Positions 34,786 through 43,003 of a stretch of 64,000 nucleotides of DNA are shown piece after piece. The notes below the pieces were generated by a model that worked only from the letters and a program-made list of their open reading frames with translations, did no database searches and was not told where the DNA came from. Source of the stretch: Caballeronia glebae (GTDB taxonomy: Bacteria > Pseudomonadota > Gammaproteobacteria > Burkholderiales > Burkholderiaceae); NCBI RefSeq assembly GCF_001545035.1, contig NZ_FCOJ02000031.1, positions 23,925-87,924 on the forward strand, written 5' to 3'. Made by a program: the position numbers and the translations under genes. The first letter of the stretch is position 1; every line of letters begins with the position of its first letter.

Positions 34786-35848
34786 GTTTGTCTATCAAGC
34801 GCGGGCCGCACGAGTCGTGTTTGGCCCCGGTAGCCTTCAGCACCTTGAACGTGAAGTGCTGGAGTTAAAGTCGCAGCGGGCGCTCATTCTATGCAGCCCG
34901 GAACAGAAGGAAACGGGCGAAGCCGTGGCGGCTCGCCTCAGTGCACGGGCCGCAGGAGTATTTGATCGGGCGGTCATGCACGTACCGCTCGAGTTAGCGA
35001 AGGAAGCTCGAGCGCTGGCTCGCGAACTGAACGCAGACTGTGCAATCGCTGTTGGCGGTGGTTCGACGATTGGTCTGGGCAAGGCGATCGCGCTCGAATC
35101 GGACCTTCCGATTCTTGCCGTGCCGACAACGTACGCCGGCAGCGAGATGACGCCCATCTATGGCATCACCGACGCCGGCTTGAAGAAGACCGGAACAGAC
35201 CTGCGAGTTCTACCGAAGACGGTGATTTACGATGCCGAGCTGACCATGTCACTCCCTGTCGCGCTATCGGTCACCAGTGGAATCAACGCGATCGCCCATG
35301 CAGCGGAAGCATTGTATTCGCGCGATGCAAACCCCGTGACCAGTTTGATGGCGGAAGAAGGCATCGCCGCTCTTGCTCGTGCGTTACCGGTAATCGTCGC
35401 CCACTCGCAAGACGTTGACGCTCGTGCCGACGCTCAATATGGCGCCTGGCTCTGCGGAACCGTGTTAGGCAGCGTTGGCATGGCACTTCATCACAAGTTG
35501 TGTCACACGCTGGGCGGTAGCTTCAATCTTCCTCATGCACAGACGCACACCATCGTCCTACCCCACGCACTCGCATACAACCGTCAGGCTGCACCGGAAG
35601 CGATGAAGCGCATCGCACGCGCGCTGGGCTCTGATGACGCCGCGACTGGGATCTACGAACTTGCAAAACGCTGCGGCGCACCGCTCGGGCTGAAAGATAT
35701 CGGCATGTCGGCTGAGGATGTATTGAAGGCCGCGGACATTGCCAGCTCAAACCCGTATTGGAATCCGCGTCCGATTGAGCGCGACGCGCTTCTCGAGCTT
35801 TTGCAGAATGCCTTTGACGGCGTCACACCGAGTGCGGCATCGGCCTGA
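34772..35848 (+). CDS. maleylacetate reductase
   Basis: 358 residues of the iron-containing alcohol dehydrogenase superfamily, maleylacetate reductase branch. NAD(P)-binding region AIAVGGGSTIGLGKAIAL, then LPILAVPTTYAGSEMTPIYG, the metal-site-type helix SGINAIAHAAEALYS and HHKLCHTLGGSFNLPHAQTH. It reduces maleylacetate to 3-oxoadipate, the step after hydroxyquinol cleavage. It overlaps the end of the Dabb gene. The ATG at 34772 with GCGGAG upstream is preferred to the TTG two codons earlier. Confidence 0.9.
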   Translation: MQKREFVYQARAARVVFGPGSLQHLEREVLELKSQRALILCSPEQKETGEAVAARLSARAAGVFDRAVMHVPLELAKEARALARELNADCAIAVGGGSTIGLGKAIALESDLPILAVPTTYAGSEMTPIYGITDAGLKKTGTDLRVLPKTVIYDAELTMSLPVALSVTSGINAIAHAAEALYSRDANPVTSLMAEEGIAALARALPVIVAHSQDVDARADAQYGAWLCGTVLGSVGMALHHKLCHTLGGSFNLPHAQTHTIVLPHALAYNRQAAPEAMKRIARALGSDDAATGIYELAKRCGAPLGLKDIGMSAEDVLKAADIASSNPYWNPRPIERDALLELLQNAFDGVTPSAASA

Positions 35849-35875
35849 CCAAAGAACCTAAGCAGGGAGACAACA

Positions 35876-36160
35876 ATGCATTTCACCGTCTATTGCCTCG
35901 ACCATCCGAACATGGTTGAGCGCCGCCTTGAAAACTACGATGCCCACAAAGCGTACCTGCAGACGGCACCAGTGAAGACGCTTATTTCCGGTCCGCTGAC
36001 AAAGTCTGACGGGCAAACCATGATTGGCAGCTTCTTTCTCTACGAAGCCGATGGCATCGAAGAGATCCAGAAGTTCGTCGATACTGATCCGTTCAACAAG
36101 GCAGGAATCTGGGCGTCGGTCGACATCAGGCCATTCATCAAGCGGGTAGACATCCGCTAA
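35876..36160 (+). CDS. YCII-domain protein
   Basis: 94 residues. Pfam PF03795 layout: MHFTVYCLDHPNMVERR, ENYDAHKAYLQTAP, the conserved LISGPLTKSDGQTMIGSFFL and FVDTDPFNKAGIW with the family Asp and His. The fold is a ferredoxin-like dimeric barrel related to muconolactone isomerase. It may act on a hydroxyquinol-pathway intermediate. Lies 28 bp after the reductase with GGGAGAC upstream. Confidence 0.8.
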   Translation: MHFTVYCLDHPNMVERRLENYDAHKAYLQTAPVKTLISGPLTKSDGQTMIGSFFLYEADGIEEIQKFVDTDPFNKAGIWASVDIRPFIKRVDIR

Positions 36161-36303
36161 CACCGTCGCTTCATATCGGGTCAAGGTGCTCCTCGCGGTA
36201 TGCCAGGAGCGGGAAGCGTTCGTCCTCGAAGAGGGCAAATCGGATGGCGAAGCTCACAATTTCTAAAGTTCGCACCGACGTATAACATCAGAACGGAGAC
36301 ATC

Positions 36304-37107
36304 ATGCAGACAGGACTTGACGGGAAGATTGTGCTCATCACGGGTGGTGCGCAAGGCATCGGACGGGCTACAGCATTGGGCTTTGCACGCGAAGGCGCGC
36401 GGCTTTGCCTCATCGACATCGACATCAACGCGCTGAACGAAGCTCAGTCCGAACTCAGAGCGCTCGGCGCGAACGTGACGATTGCACAGGCGGACTTGTC
36501 CACGGCCGAAGGGGTGAAGAGCGGTGTCGATGCAGCCCTGAAGTCATACAACGGTCAGCTCGACGTTCTGGTGAACAATGTCGGCGCCGGTAAGGTTCGC
36601 ACGTTCGACGAACTCTCGGATGAGGAATGGGATTTCACGATGAATCTCAACTTCATGAGCTACGTACGGACCTGTCGCTACTTGCTGCCCGTGCTGCGTA
36701 ACCGTGAGAAGGCGGTCATCATCAACAACGCATCGGACCTCGCACGGCAGCCCGAACCGATACCAATTGACTATTCGGCATCCAAGGCCGCGGTGCTTGC
36801 CCTAACGAAAGGCCTTGCCCGAGCCGAGGCGCCAAAGATTCGCGTGAACGCGGTTGCACCGGGACCGGTCTGGACGCCGTTCTGGAGCAAAGAAGGCGGC
36901 TTCGCGGACACGATGGGAAAGTTCCATGGCATGGCGCCCAAGGACGCTGTCGAGCATGAACTGTCCTTGCGCCACCTTCCGCTCAATCGACTGGGGCAGC
37001 CTGATGAAGTAGCCAATGTGATTGTATTCATGGCTTCAGACCTCGCGTCGTTCGTCACTTCTGCGGTCTGGGGAGTCGACGGCGGCAGTATCCGCAGCCT
37101 CATTTGA
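36304..37107 (+). CDS. SDR-family oxidoreductase
   Basis: 267 residues, classical SDR: VLITGGAQGIGRATALGF cofactor loop, DIDIN acidic end of strand 2 (NAD preference), VNNVGAG, catalytic Ser in INNASDLARQ and YSASKAAV. The C-terminus has GQPDEVANVIVFMASD. It would oxidise or reduce a ring hydroxyl/keto group. Its place in the operon suggests it prepares the polyol ring for aromatisation, alongside the two Gfo/Idh enzymes. GGAGACATC precedes the ATG. Confidence 0.85.
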   Translation: MQTGLDGKIVLITGGAQGIGRATALGFAREGARLCLIDIDINALNEAQSELRALGANVTIAQADLSTAEGVKSGVDAALKSYNGQLDVLVNNVGAGKVRTFDELSDEEWDFTMNLNFMSYVRTCRYLLPVLRNREKAVIINNASDLARQPEPIPIDYSASKAAVLALTKGLARAEAPKIRVNAVAPGPVWTPFWSKEGGFADTMGKFHGMAPKDAVEHELSLRHLPLNRLGQPDEVANVIVFMASDLASFVTSAVWGVDGGSIRSLI

Positions 37108-37160
37108 CTAAGCGGGTTGCCGAACATCATTCACGGATGAATCGCCCAGAGGACCAGCGC

Positions 37161-37457
37161 ATGTCCGCTCATGACAGCTTCCTTGCTTCTAATGTATCGC
37201 CAAGCGATCGAGCGTTTCTCGTCGAAGCATTGGAATTATTGATGCGCGAGCGCTCGAATGCATTGCGCATTGCGACAGCTGTGGCCGCAGCGCGCGGCGA
37301 ACGACTTCCCGATGTGCAGGACTTCGCCCTCGACGACATCCTGCGTCTGAGCCGACAGCTCTGCGATAGTGCTGGGGTGGACCCGCACGAGAGTTGGTTG
37401 GAAGCACCGGCGCCGGCGAAGACAAGCGCGAATACAAGCCGACGAGGGACCTCCTAG
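37161..37457 (+). CDS. hypothetical protein (98 aa) in the catabolic operon
   Basis: From MSAHDSFLASNVSPSDRAFL; an alternative ATG lies at 37137. Mostly helical, with FLVEALELLMRERSNALRIA and DFALDDILRLSRQLCDSAG, and a low-complexity tail. No family is recognised. The position between the SDR and the second dehydrogenase makes a pathway-linked role possible. GGACCAGCG lies upstream. Confidence 0.6.
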   Translation: MSAHDSFLASNVSPSDRAFLVEALELLMRERSNALRIATAVAAARGERLPDVQDFALDDILRLSRQLCDSAGVDPHESWLEAPAPAKTSANTSRRGTS

Positions 37458-37520
37458 GCTTCTGAAATATATTGAACAGTCCTCGCACCCCATGCGTCGA
37501 CGGAATAATTGGAGACTGAA

Positions 37521-38513
37521 ATGCTACGAATCGCCGTTCTCGGTGCTGGCCGCATCGGAAAAATCCACGCTGCTAATGTCGCAGCAGACCGCCGAGTGAA
37601 GCTCGTCGCCGTTGCAGACCCATACAAGGACGCCGTCGAGGCGCTCGCCGCCGACCTCGGCTGCGATGCTTCGCTCGATTGCAAGTCCGTCGTGGACCGC
37701 GAGGACGTCGATGCGATTATTGTCGGAACGCCGACCGACACACACATCGACCTGACACTGCAAGCCGTCCGGTTGGGTAAGCCGGTGCTCTGCGAGAAGC
37801 CCATCGACCTCGATATTGACCGTGCACTGGCGGCTGTCGAGGAAATTGAGCGTCTCAATGGCCGCGTGATGCTGGCGTTCAATCGTCGATTTGACCCGGA
37901 CGCGATGCGCCTGAAGCAGGCTATCGATGAAGGCGAAGTGGGCGATGTCCGCCAAGTCATCATCACGAGTCGCGACCCGGGGCTTGCTCCGCGCGAATAC
38001 CTTCGTCACTCGGGTGGCATTTTTCGTGACATGACCATCCACGATTTCGATACGGCTCGCTGGCTGCTCGGCGAGGATCCGGTCGAGGTGATGGCAATGG
38101 GTAACCGACTGGTCGACCCGGGCCTGGAAGAGCTCCCGGATTACGACAGCGTGATGGTGTTGCTTCGGACGGCTTCGGGCAAGCAATGCCATATCAACGG
38201 TTCGCGTCAGGCTGTGTACGGCTTTGACCAGCGTGTCGAAGTTTTCGGTTCAGAGGGGATGCTGTTGAACGAAAACCATCGGCCCTCAAGCCTGCGCCGC
38301 TGGACGAGCGACAGAACTGAGGCGCGTGAACCGCTCCTTAACTTCTTCCTCGAGCGACACGCGGACTCGTACAGGGTCGAGCTCGACCGGTTCCTGACAG
38401 CACTGGAGCAGGACGCACCAATGCCGGCAACCCCTAGGGACGGCATCCGTGCACTGCGCATTGCGAACGCGGCGTTGCAGGCAGTTAACTCAGGTTGCGC
38501 GGTCAAAATCTGA
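37521..38513 (+). CDS. Gfo/Idh/MocA-family dehydrogenase 2 (inositol 2-dehydrogenase-like)
   Basis: 330 residues, closely resembling IolG. It has AVLGAGRIGKIHAANVA, PYKDAVEALAADLGCD, VLCEKPIDLDIDRALA with the catalytic Lys, and FRDMTIHDFDTARWLLG with the Asp-x3-His pair of inositol dehydrogenases. It converts myo-inositol-type cyclitols to ketones with NAD+. GGAGACTGAA lies upstream. It closes the operon that starts with the hydroxyquinol dioxygenase, which is the strongest hint that the pathway substrate is a cyclitol. Confidence 0.88.
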   Translation: MLRIAVLGAGRIGKIHAANVAADRRVKLVAVADPYKDAVEALAADLGCDASLDCKSVVDREDVDAIIVGTPTDTHIDLTLQAVRLGKPVLCEKPIDLDIDRALAAVEEIERLNGRVMLAFNRRFDPDAMRLKQAIDEGEVGDVRQVIITSRDPGLAPREYLRHSGGIFRDMTIHDFDTARWLLGEDPVEVMAMGNRLVDPGLEELPDYDSVMVLLRTASGKQCHINGSRQAVYGFDQRVEVFGSEGMLLNENHRPSSLRRWTSDRTEAREPLLNFFLERHADSYRVELDRFLTALEQDAPMPATPRDGIRALRIANAALQAVNSGCAVKI

Positions 38514-38609
38514 CAATTAGCCGCGTCGCGAACGCCTATGGCGATCAAGGTTGACAATAACGGGCTGACTGCCCTATATGGAGAATGCAACTCTTCAATA
38601 GGGCAGAAT

Positions 38610-39518
38610 ATGGCGCAGGTCGACAGTTTCAGCGGAATTGTTATTTTCGTCACCGCTGCCCGGTCGCGCAGTTTCACGGATGCCGCCGAGCAGCTCGGTC
38701 TGACAAAGTCGGCTGTTGGAAAAGCGATTGCGAAGCTCGAGGAGCGCTTGGGCGCTCAGTTATTCCACCGTACAACCCGAAGCATTTCCCTCACAGCCGA
38801 TGGCGAAGCGTACTTCGCCGCGTGTGCCTCAGCGCTTGATGAAATCTCGACGGCAGAAACAGCGCTTGGGCCGGAGCTCCATCGTCCGGTCGGACGGCTA
38901 CGCATCGACATGCCAGCGGCATTCGGGCGCCGCATACTCGTTCCAATTTTGCTGAACATTGCACGGGGCAATCCCGACCTGCAGTTCACGATGACGTTTT
39001 CTGACTATCTCATCGACCCGATTGAGGAAGGCGTCGACCTCGTTGTTCGTTTCGGCGAACTTCAAAGTTCAAGCGGTCTCGTTGCACGCCGACTCACCAG
39101 CCAACGCATGGTGATTGCGGCATCGCCGGATTATCTTGCGCAGCATGGCACACCTCACCAGCTTGAGGACATCGACAATCACTCGTGCATCGTCGGGTAT
39201 AGACGCGGACAGCCTTTGTCGTGGCGAGTACACGTCGGCGGTGAGCCGAAGCGCATCTCGCCGCCGGGAACCCATCAGATAAGCGATGGTGACTCCATTG
39301 TTGAGGCGGCTCTTGCTGGCTTAGGGCTCTGCCAAATGCCGATGTCATTGGTGAGGCCGCATTTGGCGACAGGGGCGCTTCGCTCCGTGCTCGATGACAT
39401 CTCGTGCGAGCTCATCGACGTGCATGCTGTCTGGCCGAAGGTGGCGCATTTGCGACCAAAAGTACGGCACGTCGTTGATACCCTCGTGGCGCTTGGTGAG
39501 CAAGGCCGATTAGCCTGA
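38610..39518 (+). CDS. LysR-family transcriptional regulator 2
   Basis: 302 residues from MAQVDSFSGIVIFVTAAR. The HTH reads FTDAAEQLGLTKSAVGKAIA with EERLGAQLFHRTTRS, followed by the effector domain (LRIDMPAAFGRRILVPILL; EGVDLVVRFGELQSSSG). It follows the dehydrogenase on the same strand after 96 bp and may control this operon or be read through from it. Two regulators for one pathway would fit separate sensing of the polyol and an aromatic intermediate. Confidence 0.85.
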   Translation: MAQVDSFSGIVIFVTAARSRSFTDAAEQLGLTKSAVGKAIAKLEERLGAQLFHRTTRSISLTADGEAYFAACASALDEISTAETALGPELHRPVGRLRIDMPAAFGRRILVPILLNIARGNPDLQFTMTFSDYLIDPIEEGVDLVVRFGELQSSSGLVARRLTSQRMVIAASPDYLAQHGTPHQLEDIDNHSCIVGYRRGQPLSWRVHVGGEPKRISPPGTHQISDGDSIVEAALAGLGLCQMPMSLVRPHLATGALRSVLDDISCELIDVHAVWPKVAHLRPKVRHVVDTLVALGEQGRLA

Positions 39519-40049
39519 GCGCGGCAGCTATTTCATTCTCGCGGCTCATTTGCCACGCTGCCTAAAGGGCGGTCTGCGTGACAACCCGCCGATGCGGGAT
39601 GACCGGTTCACTCCGATATAAGCCATCCGTAACCCTAAAAACCCGACCGGCAGCAATGGGGTCGGGCAGGGCCATCCATGAGCTTAATGGTCCCTCGTGT
39701 CCCCCGCGGAAACATGAGCAACTGCACGACCTCGATGCGGGCGACGCTGCTTGTCGTAAAGCAGCGGGACCCGACGCATGGACGCCCGTCTTGGACGCTT
39801 GACATAACGTCGTCATCTCGATCACGACAGACAGACACGGGGCTTGATCCTGCTTTGGCACGGGACTGAGCCGAGCAACCGGAGCGCGGCGCATGACCTG
39901 GTCCTTCACAGGATCAGGAATGCGATGCCCGCCGCTACGGTCGGTAACAACGCAGCGCCGAGCAATCGCAGCGGACTCACCGCGTCTCCCGAAAAAGTAC
40001 ACGCTCACGCCAGTGGCGGCGGCGAGTTCTTGATGCCGCGCGTATTTGC
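39519..40049. other. intergenic region holding a minus-strand terminator
   Basis: At 39642-39666 an inverted repeat CCCGACC/GGTCGGG is followed, on the minus strand, by TTTTTAGGG. This is a terminator for leftward transcription from the garL-garR genes, about 385 bp after the garR stop. Open frames in the gap look like shadows. Confidence 0.5.
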
Positions 40050-40943
40050 TTATCGCGCAAGCTGGCCGATCTCATGGTTTGCCATGATTTCCAGCGCGCG
40101 CACCATTGCCGAGTGGTCCCACGCTTTGCCGCCGTGAGCCGCGCCCGCGTTGAACAGCGCCTGGCACGTTGCGGTATTGGGTAGCGAGACGCCGAGCGCC
40201 TGCGCCGTCGAAAGCGCGAGATTCAAATCTTTCTGATGCAGCTCGATACGAAATCCGGGGTTGAACGTGCGCTTCGTCATGCGCTCGCCATGCACTTCAA
40301 GAATCCGTGAGGACGCAAAGCCGCCCATCAGCGCCTGACGAACCTTCTCCGCATCCACGCCGGCTTTGGATGCCAACAGCAACGCCTCGCCGACCGCCTC
40401 GATGGTCGCGGCGACGATCACCTGGTTGGCAACCTTGCAGACTTGTCCGGCGCCGACTTCGCCAATCAGAGACACGTTTTTTCCCATCATGTTGAAGTAG
40501 GGCGTTACCGCGTCGAAGCTCGCTTGCGAGCCGCCCACCATGATCGTGAGCGATCCCGCTTTGGCGCCGACTTCGCCTCCTGAGACGGGCGCATCGAGAT
40601 ACTCCGCGCCACGCTCGCGCACGCCGGCGGCGAAATCGCGCGTGGCCATCGGCGAGATCGAACTCATGTCGACCACAATCTGACCGGCGCGCAGGCTTTC
40701 GGCCACACCGTTTTCACCGAACAGCACGCGTTCGACGTCGGGCGTGTCCGGAACCATGATGAAGATGACGTCTGCCTGGGCGGCGACCGCAGCGGCACTG
40801 TCTGCCACGACGACGCCCGCCTGCATGAGCTCGGCCGGCACGGCTCCTTTAGTGAATGCGACGAGGTCGACGCCACCCTTTCGCAGATTGGCCGCCATTG
40901 GCGTGCCCATGATCCCAAGTCCGATAAAGCCTGCCTTTTGCAT
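40050..40943 (-). CDS. garR: 2-hydroxy-3-oxopropionate (tartronate semialdehyde) reductase
   Basis: 297 residues of the beta-hydroxyacid dehydrogenase family. Rossmann motif GFIGLGIMGTPMAANL, substrate-site signature DAPVSGGEVGAKAGSLTIMV, catalytic Lys in AGQVCKVANQVIVA, and the C-terminal FRIELHQKDLNLAL. It reduces tartronate semialdehyde to D-glycerate with NAD(P)H. It is downstream of the aldolase that makes tartronate semialdehyde, 42 bp away, so an operon is clear. The start was moved to MQKAGFIG from the track's longer frame. Confidence 0.9.
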   Translation of the reverse strand: MQKAGFIGLGIMGTPMAANLRKGGVDLVAFTKGAVPAELMQAGVVVADSAAAVAAQADVIFIMVPDTPDVERVLFGENGVAESLRAGQIVVDMSSISPMATRDFAAGVRERGAEYLDAPVSGGEVGAKAGSLTIMVGGSQASFDAVTPYFNMMGKNVSLIGEVGAGQVCKVANQVIVAATIEAVGEALLLASKAGVDAEKVRQALMGGFASSRILEVHGERMTKRTFNPGFRIELHQKDLNLALSTAQALGVSLPNTATCQALFNAGAAHGGKAWDHSAMVRALEIMANHEIGQLAR

Positions 40944-40985
40944 TCGGTTCTCCAAACGTTGTGATGTCACGTTGACCACGCGTGC

Positions 40986-41771
40986 TTACATCTGCATGTA
41001 ATGCTTTTGTACGGCTTGTGCGGCGTTCCGCAGGAGGCTCATGTCGGCGCAGACCGCCACGAGCGTGCTTCCCATCGCGAGGTAGCGCTCGGCATCCGCC
41101 TGCACGGGCGCGAGAATGCCGCTTGCCTTGCCGGCCACCTTGACGCGCTCGAAAACATGAGCGATGGCGTCCTGCACTTCGGGGTGGTTTGCATTGCCGA
41201 TATGCCCGTACGAGGCGGCGAGATCGGAGGGACCGACGAATACGGCATCAACACCATCGACCGCAGTAATCTCATCGATCGCCTGGACTGCAGCACGGCT
41301 CTCGATCTGCACGACAACGCAGATGTTGTCGTTCGCAATGTCGAAATAGTTGGCAATAGTTCCGTAGCGATTGCCTCGTTGGCCGACCGAGACGCCACGC
41401 ACCCCCAGCGGCGGGTAACGTGTCGCGGCGACGGCGCGTTCGGCATCAGCGGCGCTGTCTACGAAAGGGATGAGGAAGTTGAAAAAGCCCGCGTCCAGCA
41501 GGCGCTTGATGACGACGCTGTCATTCGCCGGTGGCCGTACGAACGGCGCGCTCGGGCTGTCTTTCAGTGCCATGAGCTGCGGGATGAGCGTTAGAACGTC
41601 GTTGGGGGCGTGTTCCGCATCCAGCAACAGCCAGTCAAAGCCGACTACGCCCAGCAACTCCGTCGCGATCGGACTTGCAAGGGATGCCCATCCCCCAATC
41701 AGGCGTTCGCCGTCGCGAACTGACTGACGAAACCTGTTCGGTAATGGCTGATAAGGGGTCGGCGCTGTCAT
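40986..41771 (-). CDS. garL: 5-keto-4-deoxy-D-glucarate aldolase (HpcH/HpaI family)
   Basis: 261 residues with a class II pyruvate aldolase barrel: LLLDAEHAPNDVLTLI (with the metal/base residues), DAGFFNFLIPFVDSAADAERAV, YPPLGVRGVSVGQRGNRYG, VVVQIESRAAVQAID (metal Glu) and VFVGPSDLAASYG (metal Asp). It splits 5-keto-4-deoxyglucarate into pyruvate and tartronate semialdehyde. The YPPLGVRG and GPSDLAAS motifs are typical of GarL/HpaI. Pathway neighbours support GarL rather than HpaI. Confidence 0.85.
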   Translation of the reverse strand: MTAPTPYQPLPNRFRQSVRDGERLIGGWASLASPIATELLGVVGFDWLLLDAEHAPNDVLTLIPQLMALKDSPSAPFVRPPANDSVVIKRLLDAGFFNFLIPFVDSAADAERAVAATRYPPLGVRGVSVGQRGNRYGTIANYFDIANDNICVVVQIESRAAVQAIDEITAVDGVDAVFVGPSDLAASYGHIGNANHPEVQDAIAHVFERVKVAGKASGILAPVQADAERYLAMGSTLVAVCADMSLLRNAAQAVQKHYMQM

Positions 41772-42137
41772 GGCTAGTTTTCCTTAAATCGGGAGTAGTA
41801 AGGCCTTCAAGTACCGCGGCCCTTGTCATGAGACATCGTATATCTTTACATCGCGGCGCGACAGGAACGTTTACCCGTACGCATTGCGCACTCCCGCAGC
41901 CATAGACGCTCGCCGCGTCTTTTAAGCGCTTGTCTGCTGCGTCAGGGGCATCGCTGCGACGCCTTTGGCCGGTGTCGCACTATCTGCGGGTAACTGCCTA
42001 GATGAATTCGAACGCCAGTATGCGAAAGTACGTCATCGTACAACAAGCGATCGATTTTTGGCTCGCTCTACAGTCTCGGCGTGACCGCTGGCGATTTGCC
42101 AGCTTGGCCCAAGCGTTCGGGGCACTTAAGGACCCTT
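41772..42137. promoter_or_regulatory. divergent promoter region of the hexuronate genes
   Basis: 366 bp between the leftward garL-garR pair and the rightward dehydrogenase-transporter-garD genes. It contains TTTTCCTTAAATCGGGAG just upstream of garL and an ATACGATGT-type stretch near 41830 (CATCGTATATCTTTACATCG on the plus strand) that may be a GntR-type operator. No regulator gene lies in the cluster. Confidence 0.4.
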
Positions 42138-42974
42138 ATGAAGAAGATTGCCCTGAGTGGGGCCGGCGGTCAGCTCGGCTCGGTTGTACGGACGGCGTTA
42201 ATCGCACGCGGCACCTCTTTGCGCTCGGCCGCTGGCTCAAGGCCTCTCGCTCCTCTAGTGGATGGCGAGGACGTCATGCACGGGGACCTACGCGACCCGC
42301 GCGTTGTCGATCGTCTGTTGGACGGGGTCGACGTGTTAATTCACCTCGCAGGTACGAGCGTAGAGCGCCCCTTGCCCGAGATTATCGACAACAACCTGCT
42401 CGCGCTCGTCGAAGTGTACGAAGGCGCGCGCAGGCAAGGCGTGCGGCGCGTGGTGTTCGCCAGTTCGAACCACGCGATCGGCATGTATCCGGTCACCGAA
42501 CACCTCACCCTCGACTGCGCGTTGCGCCCGGACGGTTTCTATGGGCTAAGCAAGGTGTGGGGCGAAGCATTGGCACGAATGTATTGGGACAAGCACGGCA
42601 TCGAAAGTATCTGCGTGCGGATCGGCAGTTGCCTCGAGCAACCGACTGAGCCCAGACACTTGAGCACGTGGTTCGGCCATCGCGACCTACTGCATTTCCT
42701 CGACCGTTGTATCGATGCGCAGGACGTGGGCTTCATGACCGTCTGGGGTGTCTCCGCCAATACCCGTAGTTGGTGGGACAACCGCGGCGCGGAGCGCCTA
42801 GGTTATCAGCCGACGCAGAACGCCGAGGCGTACGCCGCGCAAGTACTGGCACGGCCGAATCCGCTCGATGCTCTGGGCCAACGCTACCAGGGCGGCAGCT
42901 TCGTCGGCCTCGATTACTCCCGCGAGGATGGGGGGCCCGATGGCTCGACTGCTTCTGCGGTCCGGCCCATCTGA
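42138..42974 (+). CDS. udh: uronate dehydrogenase
   Basis: 278 residues of the extended SDR/epimerase group. Cofactor loop LSGAGGQLGSVVRTAL, VLIHLAGTSVERPLPEI, FASSNHAIGMYPV, catalytic YGLSK, and the uronate dehydrogenase-type GVSANTRSWWDN. It oxidises D-galacturonate or D-glucuronate to the aldaro-lactone with NAD+. The start at MKKIALSGAGG is preferred, since the upstream extension is not hydrophobic or conserved-looking. The transporter follows 29 bp later. Confidence 0.88.
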   Translation: MKKIALSGAGGQLGSVVRTALIARGTSLRSAAGSRPLAPLVDGEDVMHGDLRDPRVVDRLLDGVDVLIHLAGTSVERPLPEIIDNNLLALVEVYEGARRQGVRRVVFASSNHAIGMYPVTEHLTLDCALRPDGFYGLSKVWGEALARMYWDKHGIESICVRIGSCLEQPTEPRHLSTWFGHRDLLHFLDRCIDAQDVGFMTVWGVSANTRSWWDNRGAERLGYQPTQNAEAYAAQVLARPNPLDALGQRYQGGSFVGLDYSREDGGPDGSTASAVRPI

Positions 42975-43003
42975 TTAGTTCAAGATTTCGAGGAGACACA
43001 GCA

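Noticed and set aside
39562..40008. 148-residue minus-strand frame in the gap after garR
   Set aside because: Low-complexity Ser/Arg/Ala composition, no start signal, and it spans the predicted terminator.
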